The notes: generated by a model not told the origin, from the sequence alone. A stretch of DNA of 64,000 nucleotides from Solimonas flava DSM 18980 (GCF_000426685.1 NZ_AUFV01000014.1:1-64000); one strand, 5' to 3'; shown: positions 46,576 through 58,250, counted from the stretch's first letter. A program made the numbers and translations.

Positions 46576-48147
46576 ATGAGCGAAGAGCAGAAGCCCGCGA
46601 CCGCGGCCGCCGAGGGCGCAGTGCCCGTCGACGAGAACTACGTCATTGCCGCCCGCCGCGACAAGCTCGACAAGCTGCGCGCCGCCGGCAACGCCTACCC
46701 GAACACCTTCCGCCGTGACACGCTGGCCGAGCACCTGCACGGCTTCTACGGCGAGCGCGACGCGGCGTCGCTGGAAACCGAGACGCAGATGTTCGCGCTC
46801 GCCGGCCGCCTGATCGCCAAGCGCGTGATGGGCAAGGCCAGCTTCGGCCAGCTGCAGGACATGTCCGGCCGCATCCAGATCTTCGTGCAGCAGAACGCGG
46901 TCGGCGCCGAGGCCTACGACGCGTTCAAGCACTACGACGTCGGCGACATCGTCGGCGTGCGCGGCACTGTGTTCAAGACCAGGACCGGCGAGCTGTCGGT
47001 CAAGGCGCAGACGGTCGAACTGCTGGTCAAGGGCATCCGCCCGCTGCCGGAGAAGTGGGCCGGTCTGACCGACACCGAGATCCGCTACCGCCAGCGCTAT
47101 GTCGACCTGATCGTCAATCCGGAGGTCAAGCGCACCTTCGAGAAGCGCGGCCAGGCGGTGCGCTTCATCCGCAACTTCCTCGACACGCTCGGCTTCGTCG
47201 AGGTCGAGACGCCGATGCTGCAGCCGATCCCGGGTGGCGCGACGGCGCGCCCGTTCATCACGCATCACAACGCGCTCGACCGCGATCTGTACCTGCGCAT
47301 CGCGCCGGAGCTGTTCCTCAAGCGCCTGGTGGTCGGCGGCTTCGAGAAGGTCTACGAGATCAATCGCAACTTCCGCAACGAGGGGCTGTCGACGCGGCAC
47401 AACCCCGAGTTCACGATGCTGGAGTTCTATCAGGCCTACGCCGATTACCAGGACGCGATGGATCTGGTCGAGACGCTGATCCGCGATCTGACGCTGTCCG
47501 TCAACGGCGGCGGCAAACTCCGGTATCAGGATCGCGAATACGATCTCGGGCAGCCGTTCAAGCGCATCTCGATGCTCGACGCCGTCATCGAATACGCGAC
47601 GCTGGCGCCTGGCGCCGTCGAGACCCTGAGCGGCTGCGAGCCGCTCGACGCCGCCGAGCTGCGCAAGCTCAACGAGGTCTACATGCAGCAGGTGCTCGGC
47701 GCCTGGGGCGTCAAGACCAAGGGCATGGGACCGGGCAAGCTGCTGACGGAGATCTTCGAGAAGACCGTCGAGCCGAACCTGTTCGACCCGACCTTCATCA
47801 CCGAGTATCCGACCGAAGTCTCGCCGCTGGCGCGCCGCAACGACGACAACCCGGACGTCACCGACCGCTTCGAGTTCTTCATCGGTGGCCGCGAGGTCGC
47901 CAACGGCTTCTCGGAGCTCAACGACGCCGACGACCAGGCCGCGCGCTTCAAGGCCCAGGTCGCCGCCAAGGACGCCGGCGACGACGAGGCGATGGTCTAC
48001 GACGCCGACTACATCCGCGCGCTCGAGTACGGCCTGCCGCCGACCGCCGGCGTCGGCATCGGCATCGATCGCCTGGTGATGTTCCTGACCGATTCGCCGA
48101 GCATCCGCGACGTGCTGCTGTTTCCGCAGATGCGGCCCGAAGCGTAG
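46576..48147 (+). CDS. lysS: Lysyl-tRNA synthetase (class II)
   Basis: This 523-residue enzyme has an N-terminal anticodon-binding OB fold (residues about 60-170; [16 protein letters not shown]) and class II core motifs: motif 1 near [16 protein letters not shown], motif 2 [19 protein letters not shown], motif 3 [17 protein letters not shown]. It is coupled to prfB, the usual arrangement in proteobacteria. Confidence 0.98.
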   Translation: MSEEQKPATAAAEGAVPVDENYVIAARRDKLDKLRAAGNAYPNTFRRDTLAEHLHGFYGERDAASLETETQMFALAGRLIAKRVMGKASFGQLQDMSGRIQIFVQQNAVGAEAYDAFKHYDVGDIVGVRGTVFKTRTGELSVKAQTVELLVKGIRPLPEKWAGLTDTEIRYRQRYVDLIVNPEVKRTFEKRGQAVRFIRNFLDTLGFVEVETPMLQPIPGGATARPFITHHNALDRDLYLRIAPELFLKRLVVGGFEKVYEINRNFRNEGLSTRHNPEFTMLEFYQAYADYQDAMDLVETLIRDLTLSVNGGGKLRYQDREYDLGQPFKRISMLDAVIEYATLAPGAVETLSGCEPLDAAELRKLNEVYMQQVLGAWGVKTKGMGPGKLLTEIFEKTVEPNLFDPTFITEYPTEVSPLARRNDDNPDVTDRFEFFIGGREVANGFSELNDADDQAARFKAQVAAKDAGDDEAMVYDADYIRALEYGLPPTAGVGIGIDRLVMFLTDSPSIRDVLLFPQMRPEA

Positions 48148-48232
48148 GGCTTCGCGGCGGCAGACGCGTACGCCGCTTCGAGCGGGTGGGCGGCGGGCGG
48201 CAGGAGGCGGGGCCTGGCCCCGCCGGCTGATC

Positions 48233-48263
48233 CGGCAGACCCGGTCCCTGACCCGGTCTGCCG
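48233..48263 (+). terminator. Hairpin after lysS
   Basis: CGGCAGACC and GGTCTGCCG form a 9 bp stem with a 13-base loop, 86 bases after lysS. No T-run follows, so it is a candidate rho-assisted terminator. The remaining spacer to the next gene (48,148-48,417) is GC-rich and has no gene. Confidence 0.4.
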
Positions 48264-48417
48264 TCCCTGACGCACGGCCGCCGCAGCGTCCCGCGCCCTG
48301 AGGCCGGAGCCTGCGCGGCATGCGGCCCGGCGCACTCGGGGCCCGCGCCGCGCGGCGGCGCAAACGAATGAAGCCGGCGCCGCGCCATGGCCGGCCCGGC
48401 AAGCGAACGAGGAGCGG

Positions 48418-49605
48418 ATGGATCGTCAGCTGCGCATCTGGATCATCGCCTCCGCCGCGATCATCGCGATCGGTCCGTTCTCGATCGACATGTACCTGCC
48501 GAGCTTTCCGGCGCTGCAGGCGCATTTCGGCGCCGACGCGGCCGCCGTGCAGGCGACGCTGTCGGCCTTCTTCATCGGCCTGGCGATCGGCCAGCTCGTC
48601 TACGGTCCGCTCGCCGACCGCTACGGGCGGCGCAAGCCGCTGCTGTTCGGCATGGCGGTCTACGCGCTGGCCTCGGCGGGCTGCATCTTCGCCCCGAGCA
48701 TCGAAGGACTCGTGCTGCTGCGTTTCGTGCAGGCGCTCGGCGGCTCGGCCGGCATGGTCATCGTCCGCGCGATGGTGCGCGATCGCTTCCCGCCGCAGCA
48801 GATGGCGCAGGTGCTGTCGGCGATGATGGCGGTGATGGGCATCGCCCCGGTGCTGGCGCCGACCATCGGCGGGCAGGTCTTCCACGCCTTCGGCTGGCAG
48901 GGCATCTTCGCGGCGCTGACGCTGTTCGGCGCGTTCTGCATGCTGCTCGCCGCGCGCGTGCTGCCGGAGACCATCGCCCAGCGTCGCGCGCATGGCGTCG
49001 CCGAGGTCGCACGCAGCTACCTGCACCTGCTCGGCCATCGCCGCTTCATGGGCTATGCGCTGGCCGGCGGCACCGCGCAGGGCGCGATGTTCGCGTACAT
49101 CTCGGTCGCCGCCTTCGTCTTCATCGACGCCTACCAGCTGAGCCCGCTGCATTTCTCCTGGCTGTTCGGCATGAACGCCGCCGGGCTGATCGTCGCCTCG
49201 CAGCTCAACGCGCTGGCGCTGCGGCGCCTGCCGGCGCAGCGCGTGATGCGCCGCGCGCTGGTCAGCAGCGCCGGCGCCAGCTGCGTGCTGCTGCTCGACG
49301 CCGTGACCGGCTTCGGCGGTCTCGCCGGCATCGTCGTGCCGCTGTTCTTCGCGATCGCCAGCCTCGGCTTCTCGTTCCCGAACGCGACCGCGGCAGCGAT
49401 GGCGCCGTTCGGCGATCGCGCCGGCATCGCCTCGGCGCTGCTCGGCACGCTGCAGTTCACCATCGCCGCCGTCACCGGCGCGATCGCCGGCGCGCTGCAC
49501 GATGGCACGCCGGTGCCGATGGGCGCGGTGATGGCGGCCTGCGGCATCACCGCGGTGACGCTGGTGCACGTGCTGGTGCCGAAGGTCCAGGCCGACGGCA
49601 CCTGA
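48418..49605 (+). CDS. Bcr/CflA-family multidrug exporter (MFS)
   Basis: This 395-residue protein has 12 hydrophobic segments, the Bcr signature GPFSIDMYLPSFPAL, the loop motif GPLADRYGRRKPLLFG and RFVQALGGSAGMVIVRAMVRD. These H+ antiporters expel drugs and in some cases export cysteine or sulfur compounds. It lies beside the sulfate-uptake operon, on the opposite strand. Confidence 0.93.
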   Translation: MDRQLRIWIIASAAIIAIGPFSIDMYLPSFPALQAHFGADAAAVQATLSAFFIGLAIGQLVYGPLADRYGRRKPLLFGMAVYALASAGCIFAPSIEGLVLLRFVQALGGSAGMVIVRAMVRDRFPPQQMAQVLSAMMAVMGIAPVLAPTIGGQVFHAFGWQGIFAALTLFGAFCMLLAARVLPETIAQRRAHGVAEVARSYLHLLGHRRFMGYALAGGTAQGAMFAYISVAAFVFIDAYQLSPLHFSWLFGMNAAGLIVASQLNALALRRLPAQRVMRRALVSSAGASCVLLLDAVTGFGGLAGIVVPLFFAIASLGFSFPNATAAAMAPFGDRAGIASALLGTLQFTIAAVTGAIAGALHDGTPVPMGAVMAACGITAVTLVHVLVPKVQADGT

Positions 49606-49624
49606 GCGCTCCGGCGCGGGCCGC

Positions 49625-50752
<1,128 letters not shown>

Positions 50753-50858
50753 GTGCATCGATTCCGCTGGTTTTGAAAATCCGCGCCGGTGAGGCGATCG
50801 GCCGGACGTCCAGTGAGTGTCCGGACCGCCGAACGGCGCGGTGCCTGTCGGGACGACA

Positions 50859-51776
50859 TCAGTGGCGACGGGTCGCCACGAGTTCGTCGCCGTGCCGCCA
50901 TTCGAGATAGGCCTTGAGGCCGAGCGTCACCAGCGCCAGCAGCGCCAGCAGCGAAGCCACGGCGAACGCGGCCGAGAACTGGTATTCGTTGTAGAGGATC
51001 TCGACGTGCAGCGGCATGGTGTTGGTCTGGCCGCGGATGTGGCCGGAGATCACGCTGACCGCGCCGAACTCGCCCATCGCCCGCGCGTTGCAGAGCAGCA
51101 CGCCGTAGAGCAGGCCCCAGCGGATGTTCGGCACGGTGACGCGCCAGAAGGTCTGCCAGCCGCTGGCGCCGAGCGACAGCGCCGCCTGCTCGTATTCCGT
51201 GCCCTGTTCGTGCATCAGCGGGATCAGCTCGCGGGCGATGAACGGGAAGGTCACGAAGATCGTCGCCAGCACGATGCCCGGCACCGCGAACGCGACCTTG
51301 ATGCCGTGCTCCATCAGCCACGGCCCGGCCCAGCCCTGCGCGCCGAAGATCAGGATGTAGATCAGGCCGGCGACCACCGGCGAGACCGAGAACGGCAGGT
51401 CGATCAGCGAGATCAGCAGCGACTTGCCGCGGAACTCGAACTTGGTGATCGCCCAGGCCGCGGCGACGCCGAACACCAGGTTCAGCGGCACGGTGATCGC
51501 GGCGGTCAGCAGCGTCAGCCGGATCGCCGCCAGCGCGTCGGGCTCGACGAGCGCGGCGAAGTAGGCCGATACGCCGTTGCGCAGCGCTTCGACGAACACC
51601 GCGATCAGCGGCAGGAACAGGAAGCCGAGCAGGAACAGCAGCGCCACCGCGGTCAGCGTCCAGCGCACCCACGGCGCCTCGGTGACCGCCGCGTTGCGCC
51701 GCATCAGCGGCCCCTGCTTGAATTCCGGCGGCAGGCGCGGCGGGTCCTGCAGCGTCGCATCGGTGATGGTACTCAT
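50859..51776 (-). CDS. cysW: Sulfate ABC transporter permease CysW
   Basis: This 305-residue permease has six hydrophobic segments and the EAA loop [21 protein letters not shown], which contacts CysA. The conserved [10 protein letters not shown] and [11 protein letters not shown] blocks place it in the CysW branch. It precedes cysA. Confidence 0.95.
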   Translation of the reverse strand: MSTITDATLQDPPRLPPEFKQGPLMRRNAAVTEAPWVRWTLTAVALLFLLGFLFLPLIAVFVEALRNGVSAYFAALVEPDALAAIRLTLLTAAITVPLNLVFGVAAAWAITKFEFRGKSLLISLIDLPFSVSPVVAGLIYILIFGAQGWAGPWLMEHGIKVAFAVPGIVLATIFVTFPFIARELIPLMHEQGTEYEQAALSLGASGWQTFWRVTVPNIRWGLLYGVLLCNARAMGEFGAVSVISGHIRGQTNTMPLHVEILYNEYQFSAAFAVASLLALLALVTLGLKAYLEWRHGDELVATRRH

Positions 51777-51929
51777 GCGGGCGTACTCGAAGCGTGGGTC
51801 TGGCCGTCCGTGGCGCGACGGCGGTTCCTGAACGGGCTCCGGCCCGGCGTCCGGTTCACCCGGCACGACCTTGCGTCATGCCGGGCGAGGCCGAACGCCC
51901 CGCGGCCGCGCGCTCGGCGGCGCGATGGT

Positions 51930-52775
51930 TCAGCGCACATGCGCGTGTCTCCGCCTCGCCCAGGCCTGCAGGCCGTTGATGACGAGCAGCAGCGCGAACG
52001 ACAGGATCAGCATCGCGCTCGCCACTGCGGTGGCGCCGGCGTAGTCGAATTCTTCGAGCTTGATGATGATCAGCAGCGGCGCGATCTCCGAGACCATCGG
52101 CAGGTTGCCGGCGATGAAGATCACCGAACCGTATTCGCCGACCGCGCGTGCGAACGCGAGCGCGAAGCCGGTCAGCGCGGCGGGCAGCACGGTCGGCAGG
52201 ATCACGCGCGTGACGGTCTGCCAGCGATTGGCGCCGAGCGAGGCGGCGGCTTCCTCCAGCTCCTTCTCGGCGTCCTGCAGGACCGGCTGCACGGTGCGCA
52301 CGACGAACGGCAGGCCGATGAAGGTGCAGGCGATGATGATGCCGAGCGGCGTGTACGCAACCTTGATGCCGAGCGGTTCGAGATACTGGCCGATCCAGCC
52401 GTTGCCGGCGTAAAGCGCCGTCAGGGCGATGCCGGCGACCGCGGTCGGCAGCGCGAACGGCAGATCGATGACGGCGTCGAAGAAGCGTTTGCCGGGAAAC
52501 TCGTAGCGCACGAAGACCCAGGCGATCAGCGGCCCGAACACGGCGTTGATCGCCGCGCCGGCCAGCGCCGCGCCAAAGCTCAGCTTCAGCGCGGCGAGCA
52601 CGCGCGGCGAGCTGACGACGTGCCAGTAGCCTTCGGCGCCGAGCCCGGCGGCGTGGACGAACACGCCGGCGAGCGGGATCAGGACGAGCAGGCTCAGGTA
52701 CAGCAGGGTGTAGCCGAGGGTCAGGCCGAAACCGGGAATCACGGTTCGGGTGCGGGATCGGACAATGGCGCTCAT
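51930..52775 (-). CDS. cysT: Sulfate ABC transporter permease CysT
   Basis: This 281-residue permease has six hydrophobic segments and the EAA loop EEAAASLGANRWQTVTRVILP. GEYGSVIFIAGN and the start PGFGLTLGYTLLYL are typical of CysT (also called CysU). It pairs with CysW in the membrane. There is a 153-base spacer before cysW. Confidence 0.95.
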   Translation of the reverse strand: MSAIVRSRTRTVIPGFGLTLGYTLLYLSLLVLIPLAGVFVHAAGLGAEGYWHVVSSPRVLAALKLSFGAALAGAAINAVFGPLIAWVFVRYEFPGKRFFDAVIDLPFALPTAVAGIALTALYAGNGWIGQYLEPLGIKVAYTPLGIIIACTFIGLPFVVRTVQPVLQDAEKELEEAAASLGANRWQTVTRVILPTVLPAALTGFALAFARAVGEYGSVIFIAGNLPMVSEIAPLLIIIKLEEFDYAGATAVASAMLILSFALLLVINGLQAWARRRHAHVR

Positions 52776-52853
52776 GAGATGGAACTCGTGACGGACGGAA
52801 CGAAGGCGGCGCCGGGCGCGCCGCCGCCGCGCAGCGCTGCGTGAGGACGGCGA

Positions 52854-53852
52854 TCAGCGCTGTGCATAGATCTGGTCGAACACGCCGCCGTCGGCGAAAT
52901 GCGTGGCCTGGGTCTTCGGCCAGCCGCCGAAGGCTTCGGCGACGGTGAAGGCCTGCACCGCCGGGAAGCGCTCGGCGTGCTTCTGCAGCACCGCCTCGTC
53001 GACCGGACGCAGGTCGTTGCGGGCGATGATTTCCTGGCCGGCCGGGCTGAAGTGGAATTCGAGATAGGCGCGCGCCAGCTGCTCGTGTCCCTTCCTGGCG
53101 GCGACCTTGTCGACCACGGCGACCGGGTTGTCGGCGCGCACGGAGAGCGACGGCACGACGACCTCGAAGCGGTCGGCGCCGAGTTCCTTCTGGATCAGGC
53201 GGATTTCGTTCTCGAAGGTCAGCAGCGCGTCGCCGATGCCGCGCTGGGCGAAGGTCGTGGTCGCGCCGCGGCCGCCGGTGTCGAGTACCGGCACGTTGGC
53301 GAACAGCCGGGTCACGAACGCGCGCGCCGCGGTGTCGTTGCCGCCGGGCTGCCGGCGCGCGTACTGCCACGCCGCGAGATAGCTGTAGCGGCCGTTGCCG
53401 GAGGTTTTCGGATTCGGGATCACGACCTGCACGCCGGGCCTGACGAGATCGCTCCAGTCGCGGATGGCCTTCGGGTTGCCCTTGCGCACGAGGAACAGGA
53501 TCGGCGACCACGACGGGCTGGCGCCGTGCGGGAACTGGTTCGCCCAGTCGCGCGACAGCACGCCGGCCTTGGCGATCGCGTCGATGTCGAGCGGGTTGTT
53601 CATCGTCACCACATCGGCCTCCAGCCCGTCGATCACCGAGCGCGCCTGCTTGCTGGAGCCGCCGTGCGACTGGTCGATGCCGACGCTCGTGCCGGTCCTG
53701 GCCTTCCAGTCGGCGACGAACGCCGGATTGAAGTCGCGGTAGAAGTTGCGGGCGACGTCGTAGGACACGTTGAGCAGCGGCGTGTCGGCCTGCGCGAACG
53801 GCGCGGCAAGGCCGAGCGCGGCGGCGGCGAGGGTGCGGATCCAGATTTTCAT
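52854..53852 (-). CDS. Sulfate-binding protein, second copy
   Basis: This 332-residue periplasmic protein has a signal peptide ending AQA and the sulfate-binding blocks SHGGSSKQARSVIDG (helix N-terminus and oxyanion site) and TSGNGRYSYLAAW. It differs from the first copy (55,082-56,080) in the ligand-adjacent stretch (TMNNPLDIDA here, [10 protein letters not shown] there), which may reflect sulfate versus thiosulfate or sulfonate preference. It lies just upstream of cysT. Confidence 0.94.
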   Translation of the reverse strand: MKIWIRTLAAAALGLAAPFAQADTPLLNVSYDVARNFYRDFNPAFVADWKARTGTSVGIDQSHGGSSKQARSVIDGLEADVVTMNNPLDIDAIAKAGVLSRDWANQFPHGASPSWSPILFLVRKGNPKAIRDWSDLVRPGVQVVIPNPKTSGNGRYSYLAAWQYARRQPGGNDTAARAFVTRLFANVPVLDTGGRGATTTFAQRGIGDALLTFENEIRLIQKELGADRFEVVVPSLSVRADNPVAVVDKVAARKGHEQLARAYLEFHFSPAGQEIIARNDLRPVDEAVLQKHAERFPAVQAFTVAEAFGGWPKTQATHFADGGVFDQIYAQR

Positions 53853-53880
53853 GGCGGGGGTTCGGAAGGGACGGATCGGT

Positions 53881-54504
53881 TCAGACGAAACGCAGCTCGT
53901 CGGCGCCGTACTGGCGTTCCTGCGGCTGCAGCGGCCGGGCCAGCGGATAGCGCCGACGATCCAGCCAGCGGGTGTTGCTGAGCCAGAGCCCGTCGACCTC
54001 GGCGCCGTGCGCGCGGTTGACGAGCACGATGCGGCGCAGGCGCTGGTCGAGCAGCGCCAGCTTGTTCTCGGCCTTGAGGCCGTGTTCGAGCACCTGGATG
54101 AAGGCGTAGTCGCTGAGCAGGCCGGGGTGACGCTGCGCCAGCGGCCGCAGCACGTCGCTGACGAAGTGCCAGGTATCCGATTTGCCGGCGACGCGCGTTT
54201 CGAGCTTGAGCGTGCCGTTGTGCATCAGCCAGACGCCATCGACGATCTTGAACGGATGCACGTTGTCGATGCCGCTGCCGCCGCGAGTCTGGCGGCGCAG
54301 ATGCAGGACGTACTCGGCGCTGCGGTAGGCGCGCTCGATGTCGATCAGTTCGTCGACGTCGACCCGCGCGCGCTTCTCGATCAGCACGCGGCCGCCGTCG
54401 TCGAAGCCCATCAGGCCCCAGCCTTCGCCGTTGTGCACGGCGGCGGCGGCGAGCAGATCGGCGGGAATCTCGGCGCCGGCGGGTTTGTGGATGATCAGGC
54501 ACAT
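53881..54504 (-). CDS. Class II glutamine amidotransferase-like protein in the sulfate operon
   Basis: This 207-residue protein begins MCLIIHKPAG, placing Cys2 as the Ntn nucleophile after Met removal. It has the glutaminase features HLRRQTRGG and HNGTLK. No synthase domain follows, so it is a stand-alone amidotransferase, similar to other short class II proteins. It sits between a Mop protein and a sulfate-binding protein; its role in sulfur uptake is unknown. The start is ATG at 54504, overlapping the neighbouring Mop gene by spacing of five bases. Confidence 0.88.
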   Translation of the reverse strand: MCLIIHKPAGAEIPADLLAAAAVHNGEGWGLMGFDDGGRVLIEKRARVDVDELIDIERAYRSAEYVLHLRRQTRGGSGIDNVHPFKIVDGVWLMHNGTLKLETRVAGKSDTWHFVSDVLRPLAQRHPGLLSDYAFIQVLEHGLKAENKLALLDQRLRRIVLVNRAHGAEVDGLWLSNTRWLDRRRYPLARPLQPQERQYGADELRFV

Positions 54505-54509
54505 CGGCG

Positions 54510-54728
54510 TCAGCCCAGTTTCGCCACCAGCACTTCGGTGGCCTTGAAGATCGCCAGCACATCGCTGCCGATGCGCAGCGGCAGGCGTTCGACCGAGCTG
54601 GTGGTGACGACCGCGCTGATGATGCCGGCCGGGGTCTCGACCTCGATCTCCGACATCACCGGGCTGCGATGGATCGCGACGATGCTGCCCTTGAACTGGT
54701 TGCGGGTGTTGATGGCGGTGACGCTCAC
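54510..54728 (-). CDS. Mop (TOBE) oxyanion-binding protein, copy 2
   Basis: This 72-residue protein is a single TOBE/Mop domain beginning MSVTAINTRNQFKGSIVAI. Mop proteins bind molybdate (or related oxyanions) in trimers or hexamers. It is highly similar to the next protein upstream (54,769-54,999). It follows that gene after 40 bases and precedes the amidotransferase by five. Confidence 0.93.
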   Translation of the reverse strand: MSVTAINTRNQFKGSIVAIHRSPVMSEIEVETPAGIISAVVTTSSVERLPLRIGSDVLAIFKATEVLVAKLG

Positions 54729-54768
54729 GGACGGACTCCGGTCGGGGGATGCGAAGAAAGGCCAGCGG

Positions 54769-54999
54769 CTACGCGGCCTGGTCGCCGATCTTGGCGATCA
54801 GCACCTCGGTGGCCTTGAACAGCGCCAGCGCGCTGTCGCCGATGCGCAGCTTGAGGCGGTCGATCGAGCTGGTCGTGATGACGGCGCTGATGATGCCGGC
54901 CGGCGTCTCGATTTCGACTTCGGACACGACCGGGCCGCGGTTGATCGAGACGACGCTGCCCTTGAACTGGTTGCGGGTGTTGATGGCGGTGACGGACAT
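54769..54999 (-). CDS. Mop (TOBE) oxyanion-binding protein, copy 1
   Basis: This 76-residue protein starts MSVTAINTRNQFKGSVVSI and shares most of its sequence with copy 2, so the pair arose by tandem duplication. The ATG at 54999 is preceded by GGAG; an ATG 15 bases earlier is less likely. A short Asp-Gln-Ala-Ala tail distinguishes it. It lies between the first sulfate-binding protein and copy 2. Confidence 0.93.
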   Translation of the reverse strand: MSVTAINTRNQFKGSVVSINRGPVVSEVEIETPAGIISAVITTSSIDRLKLRIGDSALALFKATEVLIAKIGDQAA

Positions 55000-55081
55000 G
55001 GGGGAGTGCTCCATGGTGGATTCGAGAAGGGCGGCGGGGCGGTCGCGTGCGTGCGGCCGTCCCGCCCACCACCGGGGTGCG

Positions 55082-56080
55082 CTAGTTCTTCAGATAGATC
55101 TGGTCGAAGACGCCGCCGTCGGCGAAGTGCGTCGCCTGCGCCCGGGTCCAGCCGCCGAAGTCGGCGATCGTGACCAGGCTCAGCTTCGGGAACTGGTCGG
55201 CGTAGCGGGCCGCCACCGCCGGATTGGTCGGACGGTAGTGATTCTTGGCGATGATCTCCTGCGCCGCGTCGGTGTACAGGTACTGCAGATAGGCCTCGGC
55301 GACCTTGCGCGTGCCCTTGCGCTCGACGTTCTTGTCGATCACTGCGACCGGCGGTTCGGCGAGGATCGACAGCGACGGCGCGACGATCTCGAACTTGTCG
55401 GCGCCGAACTCCTCGAGCGACAGGAAGGCCTCGTTCTCCCAGGCCAGCAGCACGTCGCCGATGCCGCGCTGCACGAAGGTCGTGGTCGCGCCGCGGGCGC
55501 CGGTATCGAGCACCGGCGCGTTCTTGAACAGGGCCTTGATGTACTCGCGCGCCTTGGCGTCGTCGCCGTTGTGCTTCTTCAGCGCGTAGGCGTAGGCGGC
55601 GAGGTAGTTCCAGCGCGCGCCGCCGGAGGTCTTCGGATTCGGCGTGACGACGCTGACGCCCGGCTTCACGAGATCGTCCCAGTCCTTGATCTTCTTGGGG
55701 TTGCCCTTGCGCACGAGGAAGACGATCGTCGAGGTGTACGGCGACGAGTTGTGCGGCAGGCGCGACTGCCAGTTCGCCGGCAGGGCCTTGGCGTTCCTGG
55801 CGATCGCGTCGATGTCGGCGGCCAGCGCCAGCGTCACGACGTCGGCATCGAGGCCGTCGATGACGGCGCGCGCCTGCTTGCCCGAGCCGCCGTGCGACTG
55901 CTGGATCGTCACCGTGTCGCCGGTCTTGACCTTGTAGTCGGCGGCGAACGCGGCATTGACGGCCTTGTACAGCTCGCGGGTCGGATCGTAGGAGACGTTC
56001 AGCAGCTGGTAGCTGGCGGCGAACGAAGTCGCCGGCACGGCGACGGCCAGCGCGGCCGCGGCGAGGATTTTCTTGATCAT
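55082..56080 (-). CDS. Sulfate-binding protein, first copy
   Basis: This 332-residue periplasmic protein has a signal peptide ending SFAA and sulfate-binding blocks ([32 protein letters not shown]). It is about two-thirds identical to the copy at 52,854-53,852. Such proteins feed CysTWA. It lies 25 bases after the porin gene. Confidence 0.95.
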   Translation of the reverse strand: MIKKILAAAALAVAVPATSFAASYQLLNVSYDPTRELYKAVNAAFAADYKVKTGDTVTIQQSHGGSGKQARAVIDGLDADVVTLALAADIDAIARNAKALPANWQSRLPHNSSPYTSTIVFLVRKGNPKKIKDWDDLVKPGVSVVTPNPKTSGGARWNYLAAYAYALKKHNGDDAKAREYIKALFKNAPVLDTGARGATTTFVQRGIGDVLLAWENEAFLSLEEFGADKFEIVAPSLSILAEPPVAVIDKNVERKGTRKVAEAYLQYLYTDAAQEIIAKNHYRPTNPAVAARYADQFPKLSLVTIADFGGWTRAQATHFADGGVFDQIYLKN

Positions 56081-56105
56081 GACAAGCTCCTGGCGTTCGT
56101 CGGGT

Positions 56106-57467
56106 TCAGAACGCGATCTGGAAACGGGTGAGCAGCAGTTTTTCGTCTTCGCGGTCACCGCTCGCGGCGCCGCCGTCGAAGCCGGTCTGCGCGTAGCTCA
56201 GGGCGACCTTCAGGTTGTTGACCGGATACCAGTTGGCGCCGGCCGCCCAGGTCGTGGCCTTGCTCGCCGACTTGCTCGGGTCGGCGAAGATCGGGAAGGC
56301 GTCGTCGTCGATGTCGAGCACGCCGTAGCGCGCGACCAGCTCCCAGGCGCCGAAGCCGCCCTTGTCGATCGGGTTCTTCGGCTTGCCCAGGCCCGAGAAG
56401 CTGGCGTCCTCGCCGGTCAGGACGTAGCTGGCGACCGCCTGCCAGGCCTTGTTGTCGAGCTTCTCGCGGCTGGCGCCGAGCACCACTTCCTGGCGCGCGA
56501 CGATGTACTCGGCGAGCAGGCCGAAGCCGTTGCGGTAGAAGTACGCCTGCGGGCTGATGCGCGTTTCGGCGCCGTCGTAGCCGACCGTGCTGCCGGTCGC
56601 CGCCCGATAGCTGAAGAAGGTGTTCTGGCCCGGCGAACGGTACTTGAGCTGCGTCGCTTCGGCGCTGCCCTGCTTGTCGCCATACGAGGCGCCGACGCCG
56701 AAGCCCAGACCCTGGAAGAAGCCCGGGTCGTTCTTGAACGGCTCGGCGAACAGGCGCGCGGCGAGTTCCTTGCGGTTGTCGCTGTCCGGCTGCTGCTTGC
56801 CGTCGCGGCCGTCCGGCGCGCCATTGAACACGCCGATCGCGTAGCTCGTGGTGCCCGACAGGAACGTGCCGCCGAGCTGCACACCGTAGTCGCGGTTCGG
56901 GCCGAGTTCGTTCGGAAAGCCGCGTTCGTTGAACTCGATCGCGGCGCTGGCCTGCAGGTTCTCGAGCACGACCGGCGCCTTGAACTTGCCGGCGCGGATG
57001 TTGAAGGCCGGCGACAGGCGCAGTTCGCCGTAGACGTCGGAGACCGTCGCACTGTCCGGCGCGAAGTTCGGCTGGATGCGGAAGAACAGCGACTTGCCGA
57101 GCGTCAGCTCGAAGGTCGGCTCGACGCGGCGCAACAGGAAGCCGTCGTTAGTGCGCGGTGCCTGATCGCCGAAGTACCAGCGGCTGTCGGCCTGCAGCAG
57201 GCCGCGGAACTTGAATTCGTAGTCGCCCTTGGCCGACTTGATGCTGAAGCCTTTCTCGCTGGCCGACACGGTCGCCGCGGCTTTGGCCCTGGCGTCGCTT
57301 TCTTCCTTCTGGATCTCGAGCTGGCGCTCGAGCACGCGGATGCGCTGGTCGAGCTGTTCGGTGCTCGGCGCCTCCTGGGCCTGGGCGCCGACCGCCGCCG
57401 CCAGCAGCGGCACGACGCTGAGCCGCGGAATGCTCCGCTTGATGTGCGTATTGAGGTGCTTCGGCAT
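56106..57467 (-). CDS. OprP/OprO-type anion porin
   Basis: This 453-residue outer-membrane porin has a signal peptide (ending VGAQA), a short coiled coil ([20 protein letters not shown]) and then an OprP/O barrel ([43 protein letters not shown]). Family porins take up phosphate or other anions; placed first in a sulfate operon it probably carries sulfate. It ends with QIAF, an outer-membrane sorting end. GGGAG lies 10 bases before the ATG. Confidence 0.92.
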   Translation of the reverse strand: MPKHLNTHIKRSIPRLSVVPLLAAAVGAQAQEAPSTEQLDQRIRVLERQLEIQKEESDARAKAAATVSASEKGFSIKSAKGDYEFKFRGLLQADSRWYFGDQAPRTNDGFLLRRVEPTFELTLGKSLFFRIQPNFAPDSATVSDVYGELRLSPAFNIRAGKFKAPVVLENLQASAAIEFNERGFPNELGPNRDYGVQLGGTFLSGTTSYAIGVFNGAPDGRDGKQQPDSDNRKELAARLFAEPFKNDPGFFQGLGFGVGASYGDKQGSAEATQLKYRSPGQNTFFSYRAATGSTVGYDGAETRISPQAYFYRNGFGLLAEYIVARQEVVLGASREKLDNKAWQAVASYVLTGEDASFSGLGKPKNPIDKGGFGAWELVARYGVLDIDDDAFPIFADPSKSASKATTWAAGANWYPVNNLKVALSYAQTGFDGGAASGDREDEKLLLTRFQIAF

Positions 57468-57871
57468 GAACGCGACTCCCTGGTCACGAGGTCTGAAAGT
57501 GCGCACATGCTGCCGGGCCGAAGTCGGCCAGTAAAAGAATATGTGGAGACTTTTATAGTTCTGTAAGTTTTAAGAGTGCCAATGGAACACCCGCTCCGGC
57601 GTCCGCAGCGGTCTGCGCCGTGGCGGCGGTGATCGAGGGTGGTTTCGGCCGCAGCGGCCGATTCGCGGCCTGCGCGGCCGGTTTCAGGCTGGGCCGCGGG
57701 GCAGGGCGTGGTCGCGCGCCGGATCGTCGCCGCGCGGCGCCGGGCGTGGTGCCGGGCACGGCGCCGGGGAGGGTGCCGGCGGGGCGGCAAGTGTGCGGAC
57801 CGTCGGACGCGGGGCCGGCCGGCCGGTTCCGCCGCTTGCCGCGGGCCAGGCGCGCGGCTGCGGCGAGCGCT
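57468..57871. other. 404-base gap: AT-rich promoter part, then GC-rich DNA without gene
   Basis: Bases 57,530-57,590 are AT-rich and hold a promoter-like pair read on the minus strand. From about 57,600 to 57,871 the DNA is very GC-rich with long overlapping open frames on both strands, which look like composition artefacts. No RNA or terminator is evident. Confidence 0.5.
57552..57582 (-). promoter_or_regulatory. Probable promoter of the sulfate operon
   Basis: On the minus strand TTGGCA (57582-57577) and TATAAA (57557-57552) are separated by 19 bases. This sits 85 bases upstream of the porin ATG. The spacing is longer than ideal, compatible with an activator such as CysB. Confidence 0.45.
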
Positions 57872-58186
57872 TCAGTAGCGCGGCACGCCGGGGTCGACGT
57901 CGGTCGACCACGCGTCGATGCCGCCGGCGACGCTGGCGACGTCGGCGAAGCCGTTCTTTTCCAGGAAGCGGCCCGCCATTTCCGAACGCACGCCGTGGTG
58001 GCACAGCACGGCGATCGGCGCCGCCGGGTCGAGCTCGCCGAGCCGCTGCGGCAGCTCGTGCATCGGCATGTGCCGGGCGCCGGCGATCGCCGCGAGGGCG
58101 AGTTCGTCGGCGCTGCGCACGTCGATCAGCGTGACGGCCTGCGCCGCCAGCTGCGCTTTCAGTTCGGTGACGGAAATGATCTTCAT
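57872..58186 (-). CDS. Rhodanese-like single-domain protein
   Basis: This 104-residue protein has a rhodanese fold with C62 in VLCHHGVRS and IDVRSADELALAAI. Family enzymes move sulfur to cyanide or thiols. It is near the sulfate operon, separated from it by the gap, so sulfur metabolism is a reasonable inference. The ATG at 58186 gives a full domain. Confidence 0.93.
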   Translation of the reverse strand: MKIISVTELKAQLAAQAVTLIDVRSADELALAAIAGARHMPMHELPQRLGELDPAAPIAVLCHHGVRSEMAGRFLEKNGFADVASVAGGIDAWSTDVDPGVPRY

Positions 58187-58250
58187 GGCGGCAGTGTAGG
58201 GCGGGCGCGTGCGATGCCGGTAGGGGGCGTTCGGCGCGGCGGCCGCGCGG

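Noticed and set aside
50817-52844. A 675-codon plus-strand frame
   Set aside because: Antisense to cysW and cysT.
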